A stretch of DNA of 48,539 nt from Sediminibacterium sp. (GTDB lineage: Bacteria > Bacteroidota > Bacteroidia > Chitinophagales > Chitinophagaceae): the NCBI GenBank assembly GCA_027487895.1, contig JAIYCS010000132.1, forward strand, positions 1-48,539. The letters are read 5' to 3'. The notes beneath the pieces were generated by a model. The model did no database searches. It was not told the DNA's origin and saw only the letters and a program-made list of their open reading frames with translations. The stretch's first letter is position 1. Every line of letters begins with the position of its first letter. A program made the translations under genes and the position numbers. Positions 33,263 to 41,923 of this stretch are shown one piece after another.

Positions 33263-34312
33263 TTAGATAATTAAAAGCGCATCACCGTAACTAAAGAAAC
33301 GGTATTTGTCTTTGATGGCTTTTTTGTAAGCTTCCATCGCTAAATCATAACCAGCAAAAGCACATGTCATGATGAGTAAGCTTGTTTTAGGTAAATGGAA
33401 GTTGGTTACAAGGCTATCTGCAACATTAAAATTATAGGGAGGGTGGATAAAGTGATTCGTCCATCCTTCGCTAGGCTTCAATAATTTTTCGGCAGTAAAG
33501 CTGCTTTCCATGGCACGCATGGTAGTGGTGCCAATAGAGCAAATACGACGGCCATTTTGTTTGGCTTTGTTTACAATGTTACAGGCTTCTTCTGTGATTT
33601 GATAGTACTCGGCATCCATTTTGTGTTTGCTTAAGTCTTCAACTTCTATCGGTCTAAATGTACCAAGGCCTGTATGAAGTGTTACTTCAGCAAAGCGAAC
33701 ACCTAATATTTCACATCTTTTAATGAGCTCTTTACTAAAGTGTAAACCAGCGGTAGGAGCAGCAACTGCACCTTCATGCTTTGCATATACGGTTTGGTAA
33801 CGCTCTTTATCTTCTTCGTCAGGTTTGCGTTTGATGTATTTAGGCAATGGGGTTTCACCTAAAAATTCTAACATTTTTTTGAAGCTTTCATCATCGTCGT
33901 CCCATAAAAAACGAATAGTACGTCCGCGGCTTGTAGTATTGTCAATTACTTCTGCAACAAGTTCTTCGTTGTCGCCAAAATATAATTTATTACCTACTCT
34001 TATTTTTCTTGCGGGATCAACAATGACATCCCATAAACGGTTTGGCTTGTTTAATTCACGGAGTAAAAAAACTTCAATTTTAGCACCTGTTTTTTCTTTA
34101 CGACCGTACATACGAGCCGGAAATACTTTGGTGTTGTTTACGACAAAAACATCTTTATCATCATAGTATTCTAAAATGTCACGGAAGTTCTTATTTTCCA
34201 TGTGACCACTTTTTCTGTCTACTACTAGAAGGCGACTGTCTTCTCTTCTTTTGGTTGGATTTTGTGCGATCAGGTTTAACGGTAGATCGAACTTAAATTG
34301 TGATAATTTCAT
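33263..34312 (-). CDS. queA: S-adenosylmethionine:tRNA ribosyltransferase-isomerase
   Basis: Adds the epoxycyclopentanediol moiety to preQ1 at tRNA wobble position 34, making epoxyqueuosine. The 349-residue protein has the family opening [69 protein letters not shown] and [19 protein letters not shown], all QueA signatures. No other queuosine gene is adjacent. A clean TACTTTTG -7 element lies 29 bases upstream of the ATG. The 54-base upstream gap is too short for an obvious preQ1 riboswitch. Confidence 0.96.
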   Translation of the reverse strand: MKLSQFKFDLPLNLIAQNPTKRREDSRLLVVDRKSGHMENKNFRDILEYYDDKDVFVVNNTKVFPARMYGRKEKTGAKIEVFLLRELNKPNRLWDVIVDPARKIRVGNKLYFGDNEELVAEVIDNTTSRGRTIRFLWDDDDESFKKMLEFLGETPLPKYIKRKPDEEDKERYQTVYAKHEGAVAAPTAGLHFSKELIKRCEILGVRFAEVTLHTGLGTFRPIEVEDLSKHKMDAEYYQITEEACNIVNKAKQNGRRICSIGTTTMRAMESSFTAEKLLKPSEGWTNHFIHPPYNFNVADSLVTNFHLPKTSLLIMTCAFAGYDLAMEAYKKAIKDKYRFFSYGDALLII

Positions 34313-34341
34313 GTTACGGCATGATTTTTTAGTGAAGGCTG

Positions 34342-34349
34342 CAAAAGTA
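34342..34349 (-). promoter_or_regulatory. -7 element of queA
   Basis: Minus strand TACTTTTG fits TAnnTTTG exactly, 29 bases before the queA ATG. Confidence 0.55.
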
Positions 34350-34366
34350 GGTAAAAATTGCCAAAA

Positions 34367-36058
34367 TTAAGGCAGGGCTGCAATAAGTTCCTGTGTATAA
34401 AGGCTTTTGGGAGAATTGTAAACCGTGTTGGCAGGTCCAATTTCTTCTAATTTACCCTTGTTCATAACCATAATTCGGTCGCTAATATATTTCACCACAG
34501 ATAAATCGTGGGTGATAAATAGTGCCGAAAACTGCATGGACGCTTTAAGTTCGTTTAATAGGTTTAGCACCTGTGCTTGAACGCTTACGTCTAGTGCCGA
34601 AACACTCTCATCGCAAATAACAAATTTAGGTTGCATAATCAGTGCCCTGGCAATTACAATTCTTTGACGCTGACCACCACTAAATTCGTGTGGGTATTTA
34701 TTGTAACAATCGGCGGGGAGTTCTACTTTTTCAAGCATTTCAATTACCCTTTCTTTTCTTTCTAATTTGTTTTTAACTATTTGATGAACAAGAAGTGGTT
34801 CTGCAATAGCATCACCAATGCGCATACGCGGATGCAAAGAACTGTAGGGGTCTTGAAATATGAGTTGAATTATTTTTTTATAATTTGGATTGTAAGGTTT
34901 GTTAGGAGTAGCGATGGTTTCTCCTTTATACATAATTGATCCTTCGTTAATGGTTTGTAATCCAACAATGGATCTGCCAAGTGTTGTTTTTCCGCATCCC
35001 GATTGACCTACTAAGCCAAGGGTTTCACCTTCTTTAATGTTAAAAGAAATGTCATCTACGGCGGTAAAACTTTTTGTCACTTTCCCTAAAATATTGGTAT
35101 GGATAGGAAAGCGAATAGATACATTATTTACATTCAACAAACTGGCTTGATTGTTTGATTGTGGCAGTTCTGTTTCAGTGACAATAGGAGGTGCTTTGAA
35201 GTTTGGATTGGATAAAAAATCAGATACTACAGGAAGCTTGTATCCTTTTGGATATAACCCTGGCCTACACGCCAAAAGCGCTTTGGTATAAGGGTGTGTA
35301 GGGTTTTCAAATAATGCTTTTGTTGTATTTTCTTCCACAACTTCTCCTTTGTATAAAACAGTTACGGTGTCGGCAAAAGAAGCTACTACATTTAAATCAT
35401 GGGTAATAAATAAAATACCCATGCCTGTTTGTTGTTGCAAATGTTTTAGTAGTTCTAAAATGCTTTTTTGCACTTGCACATCTAGTGCTGTTGTGGGTTC
35501 GTCACAAATGAGTAAATCTGGTTTGCCGCTCATGGCCATGGCAATCATCACGCGCTGCTTTTGACCGCCACTGAGTTCGTGTGGGTATGCGTCAATTGCC
35601 TTTACAGGATCTGTTATTTTAACGCTTTTAAATAGTGAAATGGCTTCTTTTGTTGCGGCTTCTTTTGAAAGCTGTTGGTGCAGCATGATGGCTTCAATGA
35701 TTTGCTCACCGCAGGTAATTACAGGATTTAGTGCAGTCATTGGCTCCTGAAAAATCATGGCAATATTACGCCCCCTAATTGCCTCTATTTCTGAAGGGGT
35801 AGTTTTGAGTATGTTGATGGGTTCGCTACTATTTTTGTAAAACAAAATAGAACCATTTTTATAGGATACAGGTGGGCTAGGAATGAGTTGTAAAATGCTC
35901 ATGGATGTTACCGATTTACCAGACCCCGATTCCCCAACAAGTGCCCTTATTTCACCCCTACAAACACTTAGGCTCAGGCTCTTTACTGCTGTAAAGCTTT
36001 TGTTCTCTTTTTCAAAAGAAACGGTCAAATCTCTAATTTGCAACAAAGGGACACCCAT
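34367..36058 (-). CDS. Fused peptide-type ABC transporter ATPase (DppD-DppF/YejF-like)
   Basis: A 563-residue protein with two complete ABC cassettes, as in YejF or GsiA, energising dipeptide/oligopeptide/nickel-type uptake. Cassette 1: Walker A GESGSGKS (42-49), signature LSGGQKQR near 161-168, Walker B LLICDEPTTALD. Cassette 2: Walker A GQSGCGKT near 349-356, FSGGQRQR, FVICDESVSALD. The HPYTKALLACRPG tail after cassette 1 is typical of oligopeptide ATPases. No permease or binding protein is next to it. I chose the ATG at 36058 over one at 36088 because MGVPLLQIRDLTVSF is the family's start and a TAATCTTG -7-like sequence (36076-36083) lies between the two. Confidence 0.92.
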   Translation of the reverse strand: MGVPLLQIRDLTVSFEKENKSFTAVKSLSLSVCRGEIRALVGESGSGKSVTSMSILQLIPSPPVSYKNGSILFYKNSSEPINILKTTPSEIEAIRGRNIAMIFQEPMTALNPVITCGEQIIEAIMLHQQLSKEAATKEAISLFKSVKITDPVKAIDAYPHELSGGQKQRVMIAMAMSGKPDLLICDEPTTALDVQVQKSILELLKHLQQQTGMGILFITHDLNVVASFADTVTVLYKGEVVEENTTKALFENPTHPYTKALLACRPGLYPKGYKLPVVSDFLSNPNFKAPPIVTETELPQSNNQASLLNVNNVSIRFPIHTNILGKVTKSFTAVDDISFNIKEGETLGLVGQSGCGKTTLGRSIVGLQTINEGSIMYKGETIATPNKPYNPNYKKIIQLIFQDPYSSLHPRMRIGDAIAEPLLVHQIVKNKLERKERVIEMLEKVELPADCYNKYPHEFSGGQRQRIVIARALIMQPKFVICDESVSALDVSVQAQVLNLLNELKASMQFSALFITHDLSVVKYISDRIMVMNKGKLEEIGPANTVYNSPKSLYTQELIAALP

Positions 36059-36159
36059 TGTGTTATAGTTTAGCACAAGATTAAACAAATAATTTAGCCA
36101 ATTTTATGCTAATGTGGATTAATATTTGTTAATACTGTTCATTATTGTATGGGTTAGCT

Positions 36160-36167
36160 TAATTTTG
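36160..36167 (+). promoter_or_regulatory. -7 element upstream of ccsA/ccmC
   Basis: TAATTTTG, an exact TAnnTTTG match, lies 52 bases before the ATG at 36220 in the 161-base divergent gap that also carries the ABC ATPase promoter candidate. The rest of this gap is AT-rich with no gene evident. Confidence 0.5.
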
Positions 36168-36219
36168 CACTTACAATTGTTAGTTTACTAGCTTTTGTTG
36201 GTCATCTAAATGATTGAAT

Positions 36220-36885
36220 ATGATTCGAAAAGCATGGTGGAAATGGGTTGCATTTTTGCTTCTTATTTACACTAGTATTTATGGTTTTATTGTCAAGGTC
36301 CCTAAATTAGATGACAGGCTCGAGCACTCTATTAGAAACATGTTTTTTCATGTTCCCATGTGGTTTGCCATGATGATTTTACTATTTGTTTCGGTGTGGT
36401 ATGCGGCTAAGTATTTGCGCACCACTTCACCCATCGATGATTTTTCTTCAAAAGCTTTTGCCGCAACAGGAACTTTATATGGTTTTCTAGGTTTGTCTAC
36501 GGGTGCCATATGGGCCAACTACCAATGGGGAAGCCCATGGAGTGGGGACCCAAAACAAAACGGCGCAGCCATTGCGATGCTAATTTACCTTGCTTATTTT
36601 GTTTTACGCGGAAGTATGACAGACGAAGACAAACGTTCACGCGTTGCATCTGTGTACAACATTTTTGCATTTTTCATGCTATTCCCAACCCTTTGGATTT
36701 TACCAAGACTTACAGAGTCGTTACATCCTGGCGGTCAGGGTAGTGAAGGTAACCCAGGTATTAACGGTAAAGATATGGATGCCAATATGCGTTCGGTATT
36801 TTATCCAGCAGTTATTGGCTGGACCTTACTTGGTGTTTGGGTTAGTACCTTAAAAATTAGATACGAAATACTTAAAGCAAAATAA
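36220..36885 (+). CDS. Cytochrome c biogenesis protein CcsA/CcmC
   Basis: Heme-handling inner-membrane protein of system I cytochrome c maturation. The 221 residues form about six membrane helices, with the conserved periplasmic heme-binding tryptophan region ANYQWGSPWSGDPKQ (about 105-119), a variant of the family WGxxWxWD motif, plus FHVPMWF (histidine ligand) near residue 45. It reads from an ATG at 36220; a TTG two codons earlier is less likely. A CcmD-like gene follows three bases later. The usual ccmB partner is not upstream but lies at 39851-40510 on the other strand. Confidence 0.9.
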   Translation: MIRKAWWKWVAFLLLIYTSIYGFIVKVPKLDDRLEHSIRNMFFHVPMWFAMMILLFVSVWYAAKYLRTTSPIDDFSSKAFAATGTLYGFLGLSTGAIWANYQWGSPWSGDPKQNGAAIAMLIYLAYFVLRGSMTDEDKRSRVASVYNIFAFFMLFPTLWILPRLTESLHPGGQGSEGNPGINGKDMDANMRSVFYPAVIGWTLLGVWVSTLKIRYEILKAK

Positions 36886-36888
36886 ATA

Positions 36889-37107
36889 ATGAAAAAATAT
36901 TTTAAATCATTGCTTCTTATATTGTTTGCACATGTTTGTGTTATTTCAGTTCATGCTCAAGATGCAGCTGCAAATGCAAGCACAGATGTAATGCGAAGCA
37001 ACGGAAAAATTTATGTTGTAATGGCTGTAGTAGTAACCATTGTAACTGGTCTTTTTTTATACGTTTATTCCATTGATAAAAAAATCTCAAAATTAGAAAA
37101 CAAATAA
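36889..37107 (+). CDS. CcmD-family small membrane protein
   Basis: A 72-residue protein with a signal-like N-terminal helix ending VHAQ near residue 23 and a single C-terminal membrane helix (VVMAVVVTIVTGLFLYVYSIDKKI), the arrangement of Bacteroidota CcmD-family proteins. CcmD helps release holo-CcmE from the CcmABC heme-export complex in system I. Assignment depends partly on its place three bases after the CcmC-like gene. Confidence 0.75.
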   Translation: MKKYFKSLLLILFAHVCVISVHAQDAAANASTDVMRSNGKIYVVMAVVVTIVTGLFLYVYSIDKKISKLENK

Positions 37108-37117
37108 AACGATTGTT

Positions 37118-38539
37118 ATGTCTAGTAATGCGCCGTATAGTTTTTTTAAAAGTGTAGAAAAAAGTTTTGACAAAGCGTCCAAATTTACCAAATGGGAAAA
37201 TGGATTGTTAGAACAAATCAAAGCTTGTAATAGTGTGTATAGTATGCGTTTTCCAGTAAAAATGGATGATGGCAGAATCGAAGTAATTGAAGCATATCGT
37301 GTCCAGCACTCACAGCACAAGTCTCCGTGTAAAGGAGGGATTCGTTTCAGTGAAGAAGTAAACCAAGACGAAGTTATGGCACTTGCTTCATTGATGACAT
37401 ACAAGTGTGCTATTGTAAACGTTCCGTTTGGAGGTGGTAAAGGTGGTATTAAAATTAATCCACGTGAACACTCGGTATATGAGTTAGAAAAAATCACAAG
37501 GAGGTATACTGCTGAGCTTGTAAAGAAGAATTTTATTGGCCCTGGTATTGATGTTCCCGCACCTGATTATGGTACTGGTGAACGTGAAATGGCATGGATT
37601 GTTGATACTTATGCGTCTTTAAAACCTGGCGAAATTGATGCTGCTGGTTGTGTGACCGGTAAGCCCATTACACAAGGTGGCGTAAGAGGAAGAAAAGAAG
37701 CTACGGGACTTGGTGTGTTTTTTGGTATCCGCGAAGTGTGTAACATGCAAGACGAAATGGAAAAGCGTGGCTTAACAGTAGGCGTAGCTGGCAAAACCGT
37801 TATCGTGCAAGGTTTAGGAAATGTTGGTTACCATAGTGCCAAATTTTTTAGAGAACATGGATCTAAAGTGATTGCGATTGCAGAATTCGAAGGTGCTATT
37901 TTTAATGCAGATGGCCTTAACGAAGAAGATGTTTTTCAACACCGTAAAAAAACAGGTTCTATTTTAAATTTCCCTGGAGCTACTAATATTACAAAGAGTA
38001 CAGATGCTTTAGAGCTTGCTTGTGATATTTTAATTCCTGCTGCACTTGAAAATGTGATCAATGGTGAGAATGCGCCACGCGTTCAAGCTAAAATTATTGG
38101 TGAAGCAGCCAACGGTCCTTTAACTCCAGAAGCAGATGAAATTTTTGCAGCGAAAGGAACACTTGTGGTACCTGATATGTATTTAAATGCAGGGGGTGTA
38201 ACGGTGTCTTATTTTGAGTGGCTTAAAAATTTAAGTCACGTGCGTTATGGCCGTATGGAAAAAAGATTCACCGAAAATTTAAATACTCATATTCTTTCTC
38301 AAATTGAAGAACTAACTGGTAAAAAAGTATCAGCTGCGGAGCGTGGTTTTATTATGCATGGTCCGGAAGAAGTGGATTTGGTGCATAGTGGTCTAGAAGA
38401 AACCATGATTACTGCAACTAGAGAAATTATGCAAATTTGGAAAGACAATCCTTCAATTCCTGATATGCGCACAGCAGCTTATGTATGTGCTATTAATAAG
38501 GTGGGAACGTCTTACGCTGAGCTTGGTATTTTCCCTTAA
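37118..38539 (+). CDS. Glu/Leu/Phe/Val dehydrogenase (glutamate dehydrogenase)
   Basis: NAD(P)-dependent oxidative deamination of glutamate to 2-oxoglutarate, or the reverse. The 473-residue chain shows the substrate Lys motifs KGGIRFS and NVPFGGGKGGI, the GPGIDVPAPDYGTGEREMAWIVDTY block with the catalytic Asp, and the nucleotide fold VIVQGLGNVGYHSAKFF. The subunit is longer than the ~420-residue standard, with an insertion in the C-terminal half. It lies ten bases after the CcmD-like gene; co-transcription is likely although the functions are unrelated. Its TAA overlaps the stop of the convergent gene. Confidence 0.93.
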   Translation: MSSNAPYSFFKSVEKSFDKASKFTKWENGLLEQIKACNSVYSMRFPVKMDDGRIEVIEAYRVQHSQHKSPCKGGIRFSEEVNQDEVMALASLMTYKCAIVNVPFGGGKGGIKINPREHSVYELEKITRRYTAELVKKNFIGPGIDVPAPDYGTGEREMAWIVDTYASLKPGEIDAAGCVTGKPITQGGVRGRKEATGLGVFFGIREVCNMQDEMEKRGLTVGVAGKTVIVQGLGNVGYHSAKFFREHGSKVIAIAEFEGAIFNADGLNEEDVFQHRKKTGSILNFPGATNITKSTDALELACDILIPAALENVINGENAPRVQAKIIGEAANGPLTPEADEIFAAKGTLVVPDMYLNAGGVTVSYFEWLKNLSHVRYGRMEKRFTENLNTHILSQIEELTGKKVSAAERGFIMHGPEEVDLVHSGLEETMITATREIMQIWKDNPSIPDMRTAAYVCAINKVGTSYAELGIFP

Positions 38540-38976
38540 TCGGTTGTATAGCTTGGGAGTGTTGTCATTACAATTGGTTGTGTATTTCGTACATCAAAAC
38601 CAAAAGTGTCATTTCCATTTGTGATTACAATGAAATGTGTTTCTAGTTTGCTGTTATAGTGTAATACTTGCCTAAGCACAGACTCACTCAGGGGAACATT
38701 CATTTCTTTACATTCAACAATTAACCAAGGTTTGGTGTCTTTGTAAACAAGGATATCAAACCTTTTTTTTGTTTCTCCCCATTTGATTTCTTTTTCAACG
38801 GCAATAAGGGAAGCTGGGACATGATGCTTTTGAACGAGTACCTGTAAAAAATTTTGACGCACCCATTCTTCTGGGGTTAGTCGCACCCAAATTTTTCGAA
38901 AGGGATCAAAAATTTGTTCTTTTTGATCCAAGCTTTTAATTTGATGCGCAAATTTTGGATACTCTACTTGAATCAT
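38536..38976 (-). CDS. Orphan HsdR_N-like PD-(D/E)xK protein
   Basis: A 146-residue protein resembling the N-terminal nuclease domain of type I restriction subunit HsdR (HSDR_N_2). The likely PD-(D/E)xK core is RFDILVYKDTKPWLIVECKEMN (Asp, then Glu-Cys-Lys), with an upstream WVRQNFLQVLVQ helix and VEKEIKWG. No methyltransferase, specificity or helicase gene is near, so this is not a restriction system by itself. Similar solo proteins occur in many Bacteroidota and have no known role to me. I used the ATG at 38976; the longer reading starts at a TTG at 39015. Confidence 0.75.
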   Translation of the reverse strand: MIQVEYPKFAHQIKSLDQKEQIFDPFRKIWVRLTPEEWVRQNFLQVLVQKHHVPASLIAVEKEIKWGETKKRFDILVYKDTKPWLIVECKEMNVPLSESVLRQVLHYNSKLETHFIVITNGNDTFGFDVRNTQPIVMTTLPSYTTD

Positions 38977-39060
38977 AAGAATGGTATTGTCATGGCTTTT
39001 TTGTAATTTAGCCAATTAACTTTTTTCAAATATACCCACACTGGGTTAAAATAACAACCT

Positions 39061-39831
39061 ATGAAAACGAAAGAAGAAATTGTAAATAACTGGCTTCCAA
39101 GGTATACCGGAGAGCAGCTTCAAAATTTTGGGAAGTATATTTTACTTACCAATTTTAGCAATTATATCAATCTATTTGCTTCTTGGAATGGGGTGGAAGT
39201 GATTGGAAAAGACCGACCTATGCAGTGCGCAACAGCCGGTGGCATAACCATTATCAATTTTGGTATGGGTAGTCCGGGCGCTGCAACAGTCATGGATTTA
39301 TTAACGGCTATCGAGCCTGAAGCCGTATTGTTTTTAGGTAAATGCGGTGGTCTAAAAAAACGAAATAGTTTAGGCGATTTAATATTGCCTATTGCTGCTA
39401 TAAGGGGAGAGGGAACATCAAACGATTACTTCCCGCCAGAAGTGCCAGCCATGCCAGCCTTTGCACTACAAAAAGCGATATCTACTACTATCAGGGATTA
39501 TAACGTTGATTATTGGACTGGTACGGTGTACACGACCAACAGGAGGGTATGGGAACATGATGATGTATTTAAAGAGTATTTACAACGTGTTAGGGCCCAC
39601 GCAATTGATATGGAAACGGCTACCATTTTTACGGTTGGTTTTTACAATAAAATCCCAACGGGTGCACTCTTATTGGTAAGTGATCAGCCCATGGTACCAG
39701 AGGGTGTAAAAACAGAAGCGAGCGATGTAAAAGTTACCAGTGCTTTTGTAGAAAATCATTTAAAAATTGGCATCGATTCTTTAAAGCAACTTATTAATAA
39801 AGGGCAAACTGTAAGACACTTAAGATTTTAA
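39061..39831 (+). CDS. amn: AMP nucleosidase (short form)
   Basis: Hydrolyses AMP to adenine and ribose 5-phosphate, controlling adenylate levels. The phosphorylase-fold core is visible: ITIINFGMGSPGAATVMDLL (phosphate/ribose site), VLFLGKCGGLKKRNSLGDLI, HAIDMETATIF (catalytic Glu) and LLLVSDQPM. The 256-residue length is that of the Bacteroidota short form, lacking the N-terminal regulatory domain of E. coli Amn (~484 residues). ORF and start are unambiguous. It is flanked by a divergent HsdR_N-like gene and convergent ccmB. Confidence 0.93.
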   Translation: MKTKEEIVNNWLPRYTGEQLQNFGKYILLTNFSNYINLFASWNGVEVIGKDRPMQCATAGGITIINFGMGSPGAATVMDLLTAIEPEAVLFLGKCGGLKKRNSLGDLILPIAAIRGEGTSNDYFPPEVPAMPAFALQKAISTTIRDYNVDYWTGTVYTTNRRVWEHDDVFKEYLQRVRAHAIDMETATIFTVGFYNKIPTGALLLVSDQPMVPEGVKTEASDVKVTSAFVENHLKIGIDSLKQLINKGQTVRHLRF

Positions 39832-39850
39832 TGAAAACATTGGTGCGGTC

Positions 39851-40510
39851 TTAATCTTTCCATAAAAATGGAAATAAAATAAGTGCAAGTGCAACTACTA
39901 AAATATCTAGACCTACTAGCATTGCAACCATTTGCACAAAGCCTCCTTGAATTACAGACGAAAAGCCTGTTGCTGAAATTTTCATGAGTAGTAGCAGCTG
40001 TGGAATAATGAGCGGAAAGCCCATGATAGCCATCATTGCAGCGTTTTGTTGTGCTTTAGCTGCTATGGCTGCTAAAAAAGTAAATACCAAACTAATACTC
40101 ATACCACCAAGGCAAACAATACCTGTAAATACAAGTGCATGCGTGAGCGGATTGCCAAGTAATAATGTAAAAACGGCTAGGCTTAATAAACTCATGGCAA
40201 GCATGAGCACTAGATTAAAAATAAGTTTAGCAAGTATAAAATTTTGAGCACTAGTGATAGAGTAGAAGTATAACATGCGTCCACTTCCTTCTTGTAAAAA
40301 ACTTTTGGCGACAGCGTTAACGCATACAAATAATTGGATCACCCAAAATAGTCCATTCCATACCTGATCATCTGGTTGACCCATCGACAAGTATACCACA
40401 AAAATGGTGGTTACCACATAAAGCACAATGCCATACAAAGTATACTGCTGTCTAAGTTCTAGCAGCAAATCTTTTTGTAATAAAGCAAGTATGGCGTTTT
40501 TATTTTTCAT
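39851..40510 (-). CDS. ccmB: Heme exporter protein CcmB
   Basis: Membrane subunit of the CcmAB ABC transporter used in system I cytochrome c maturation. 219 residues with six hydrophobic helices; [18 protein letters not shown] is the typical cytoplasmic start, and [19 protein letters not shown] near residue 65 matches the family. The start at 40510 gives MKNKN; a longer in-frame reading reaches into thymidine kinase and is not supported. The gene overlaps the tdk 3' end by 11 bases. ccmC and ccmD homologs sit about 3 kb away on the opposite strand, and ccmA is not in the window. Confidence 0.88.
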   Translation of the reverse strand: MKNKNAILALLQKDLLLELRQQYTLYGIVLYVVTTIFVVYLSMGQPDDQVWNGLFWVIQLFVCVNAVAKSFLQEGSGRMLYFYSITSAQNFILAKLIFNLVLMLAMSLLSLAVFTLLLGNPLTHALVFTGIVCLGGMSISLVFTFLAAIAAKAQQNAAMMAIMGFPLIIPQLLLLMKISATGFSSVIQGGFVQMVAMLVGLDILVVALALILFPFLWKD

Positions 40511-41066
40511 GCATGCATTTTCTACAACGGGGTTCGTAGGTATCTTTTTCTCCGAGTAATACTTGGCTCTCGTTGGCAGTTTTTCTAAATGACACGTGTG
40601 CAATATTGCCACACTTCATACAAATAGCATGAAGCTTTGTAATGTAATCTGCAACGGCTAATAAATTAGGCATTTGACCAAAGGGTTTTCCTAAATAATC
40701 CATATCGAGTCCTGCTACGATTACTCGAATACCCCTTGTAGCTAATGTCTCACAAACCATGGTAATTTCTGCATCAAAAAACTGCGCTTCATCAATACCA
40801 ATAACATCAACATCGCCAGCGAGTAATAAAATGGATTGCGCATGGTCTACAGGAATAGAAGGGATACTATTGGCGTCATGACTAACCACTTCTGATTCGT
40901 TGTATCTGGTATCGAGTGCGGGCTTATATATTTCAATTTTTAAATTGGCTATTTTAGCACGCTTCAGCCTTCTGATGAGTTCTTCGGTTTTTCCGCTAAA
41001 CATACTGCCGCAAATCACCTCAATCCAGCCCCTTTTGTCACCTGTTATGTTAGGTTCTATAAACAT
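40500..41066 (-). CDS. tdk: Thymidine kinase (type II)
   Basis: Phosphorylates thymidine and deoxyuridine in pyrimidine salvage. The 188-residue protein has the P-loop [11 protein letters not shown] (20-30), the catalytic IDEAQFF (Glu93), the lasso region, and a C-terminal zinc finger with Cys149, Cys152, Cys181 and Cys184 (ICMKCG and CRKCMHEK). The type II form is the usual bacterial enzyme. A TTTATTTG stretch lies a few bases before the ATG, so the transcript may be nearly leaderless. It overlaps the ccmB start. Confidence 0.96.
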   Translation of the reverse strand: MFIEPNITGDKRGWIEVICGSMFSGKTEELIRRLKRAKIANLKIEIYKPALDTRYNESEVVSHDANSIPSIPVDHAQSILLLAGDVDVIGIDEAQFFDAEITMVCETLATRGIRVIVAGLDMDYLGKPFGQMPNLLAVADYITKLHAICMKCGNIAHVSFRKTANESQVLLGEKDTYEPRCRKCMHEK

Positions 41067-41074
41067 GTATCAAA

Positions 41075-41082
41075 TAAATTTG
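41075..41082 (+). promoter_or_regulatory. -7 element upstream of the conserved unknown gene
   Basis: TAAATTTG fits TAnnTTTG exactly, 64 bases before the ATG at 41147, in the tdk divergent gap. Confidence 0.5.
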
Positions 41083-41146
41083 TAGATTAGACGTTAAATA
41101 GGAGCGGATACCAGTCCCATTTAAGACCCCAAATGTATTACATAGA

Positions 41147-41923
41147 ATGGAAAGAGTTGGTACGTTAATTCATAAACTAAAAGATCTTTTTGATCAGGGC
41201 GCTGGTAGCGAAGAGCTAATGGCCGCTGCTCATATGCTTTTAGCCGAACTGGATAATGCCAACAACCCATTGGGAGAGCCCAAAAAATCAAGTAAAATGG
41301 GTGTTTCGGTGGTCATGCCTAGAGGTGCCAGAACTTCTAAGCCTGAGCAGTTGGTTCAGGCCAAACTGCCCCTCGATATCCCGGATGACGCTTCATCTGT
41401 TACGCCAATAGATATTCCTACAAATACTTCAATAGACGTTCCGGTTGAGCAAGACATTCGGGAGCCAATTGAACCTATGAATGCATCAAAAGGCCCCGCT
41501 ATTTCTGAAATGAATAGTGGTTGGTTGTTTGATACATCTACCGAAATTCCAACCCTTGCATTGCAGCCTAAGAAAAATGAGTTTGATGAGATTCATCAAC
41601 TCATGCAGTCGATCCATTCGATGCCTGTACTTAACGAAAAACCTCGCGCCAATCAAATGGAAATAGGGGCCCTGCTTAACAACGAACCCATCAAAGAATT
41701 AAAAAAAGGAATTGGTATCAATGATCGTTTTTTGTTTGTGCAAGAACTTTTTAGAGGGGATGAAACTATGTACGAAAGAAGTATCAAAACAATTGACGGT
41801 TTTGCGATTTATCCAGAGGCTCAATTTTGGATACAACGTGAATTAAAATTAAAAATTGGTTGGAACGAGGACAGTGCAACTGTCAAACATTTTGATCAAC
41901 TTGTTAAAAGACGGTTTTCCTGA
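41147..41923 (+). CDS. Conserved Bacteroidota protein of unknown function
   Basis: A 258-residue soluble protein with no signal peptide or membrane helix. It has a short N-terminal helical segment (about 5-36), a Pro/Ser/Asp-rich, probably disordered middle (about 40-150), and an ordered C-terminal part (about 175-258). The C-terminal part contains IKELKKGIGINDRFLF, VQELFRGDETMYERSIKTI and EAQFWIQRELKLKIGW and ends in FDQLVKRRFS. I recall this C-terminal wording from many Chitinophagaceae/Sphingobacteria proteins of unknown function. No catalytic motif is visible; a scaffold or regulatory role is a guess. Its 3' end overlaps the convergent waaA gene by 28 bases. Confidence 0.7.
   Translation: MERVGTLIHKLKDLFDQGAGSEELMAAAHMLLAELDNANNPLGEPKKSSKMGVSVVMPRGARTSKPEQLVQAKLPLDIPDDASSVTPIDIPTNTSIDVPVEQDIREPIEPMNASKGPAISEMNSGWLFDTSTEIPTLALQPKKNEFDEIHQLMQSIHSMPVLNEKPRANQMEIGALLNNEPIKELKKGIGINDRFLFVQELFRGDETMYERSIKTIDGFAIYPEAQFWIQRELKLKIGWNEDSATVKHFDQLVKRRFS

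Noticed and set aside
34313-34366. preQ1 riboswitch before queA
   Set aside because: The gap is only 54 bases, holds a -7 element, and shows no preQ1 aptamer pattern.
38536-38976. Restriction-modification system
   Set aside because: Only an HsdR_N-like domain is present; no methylase, specificity or motor gene is in the window.
39806-39875. AAGATT/AATCTT repeat between amn and ccmB as a terminator
   Set aside because: The arms are six bases with a loop of about 25 and no T tract.
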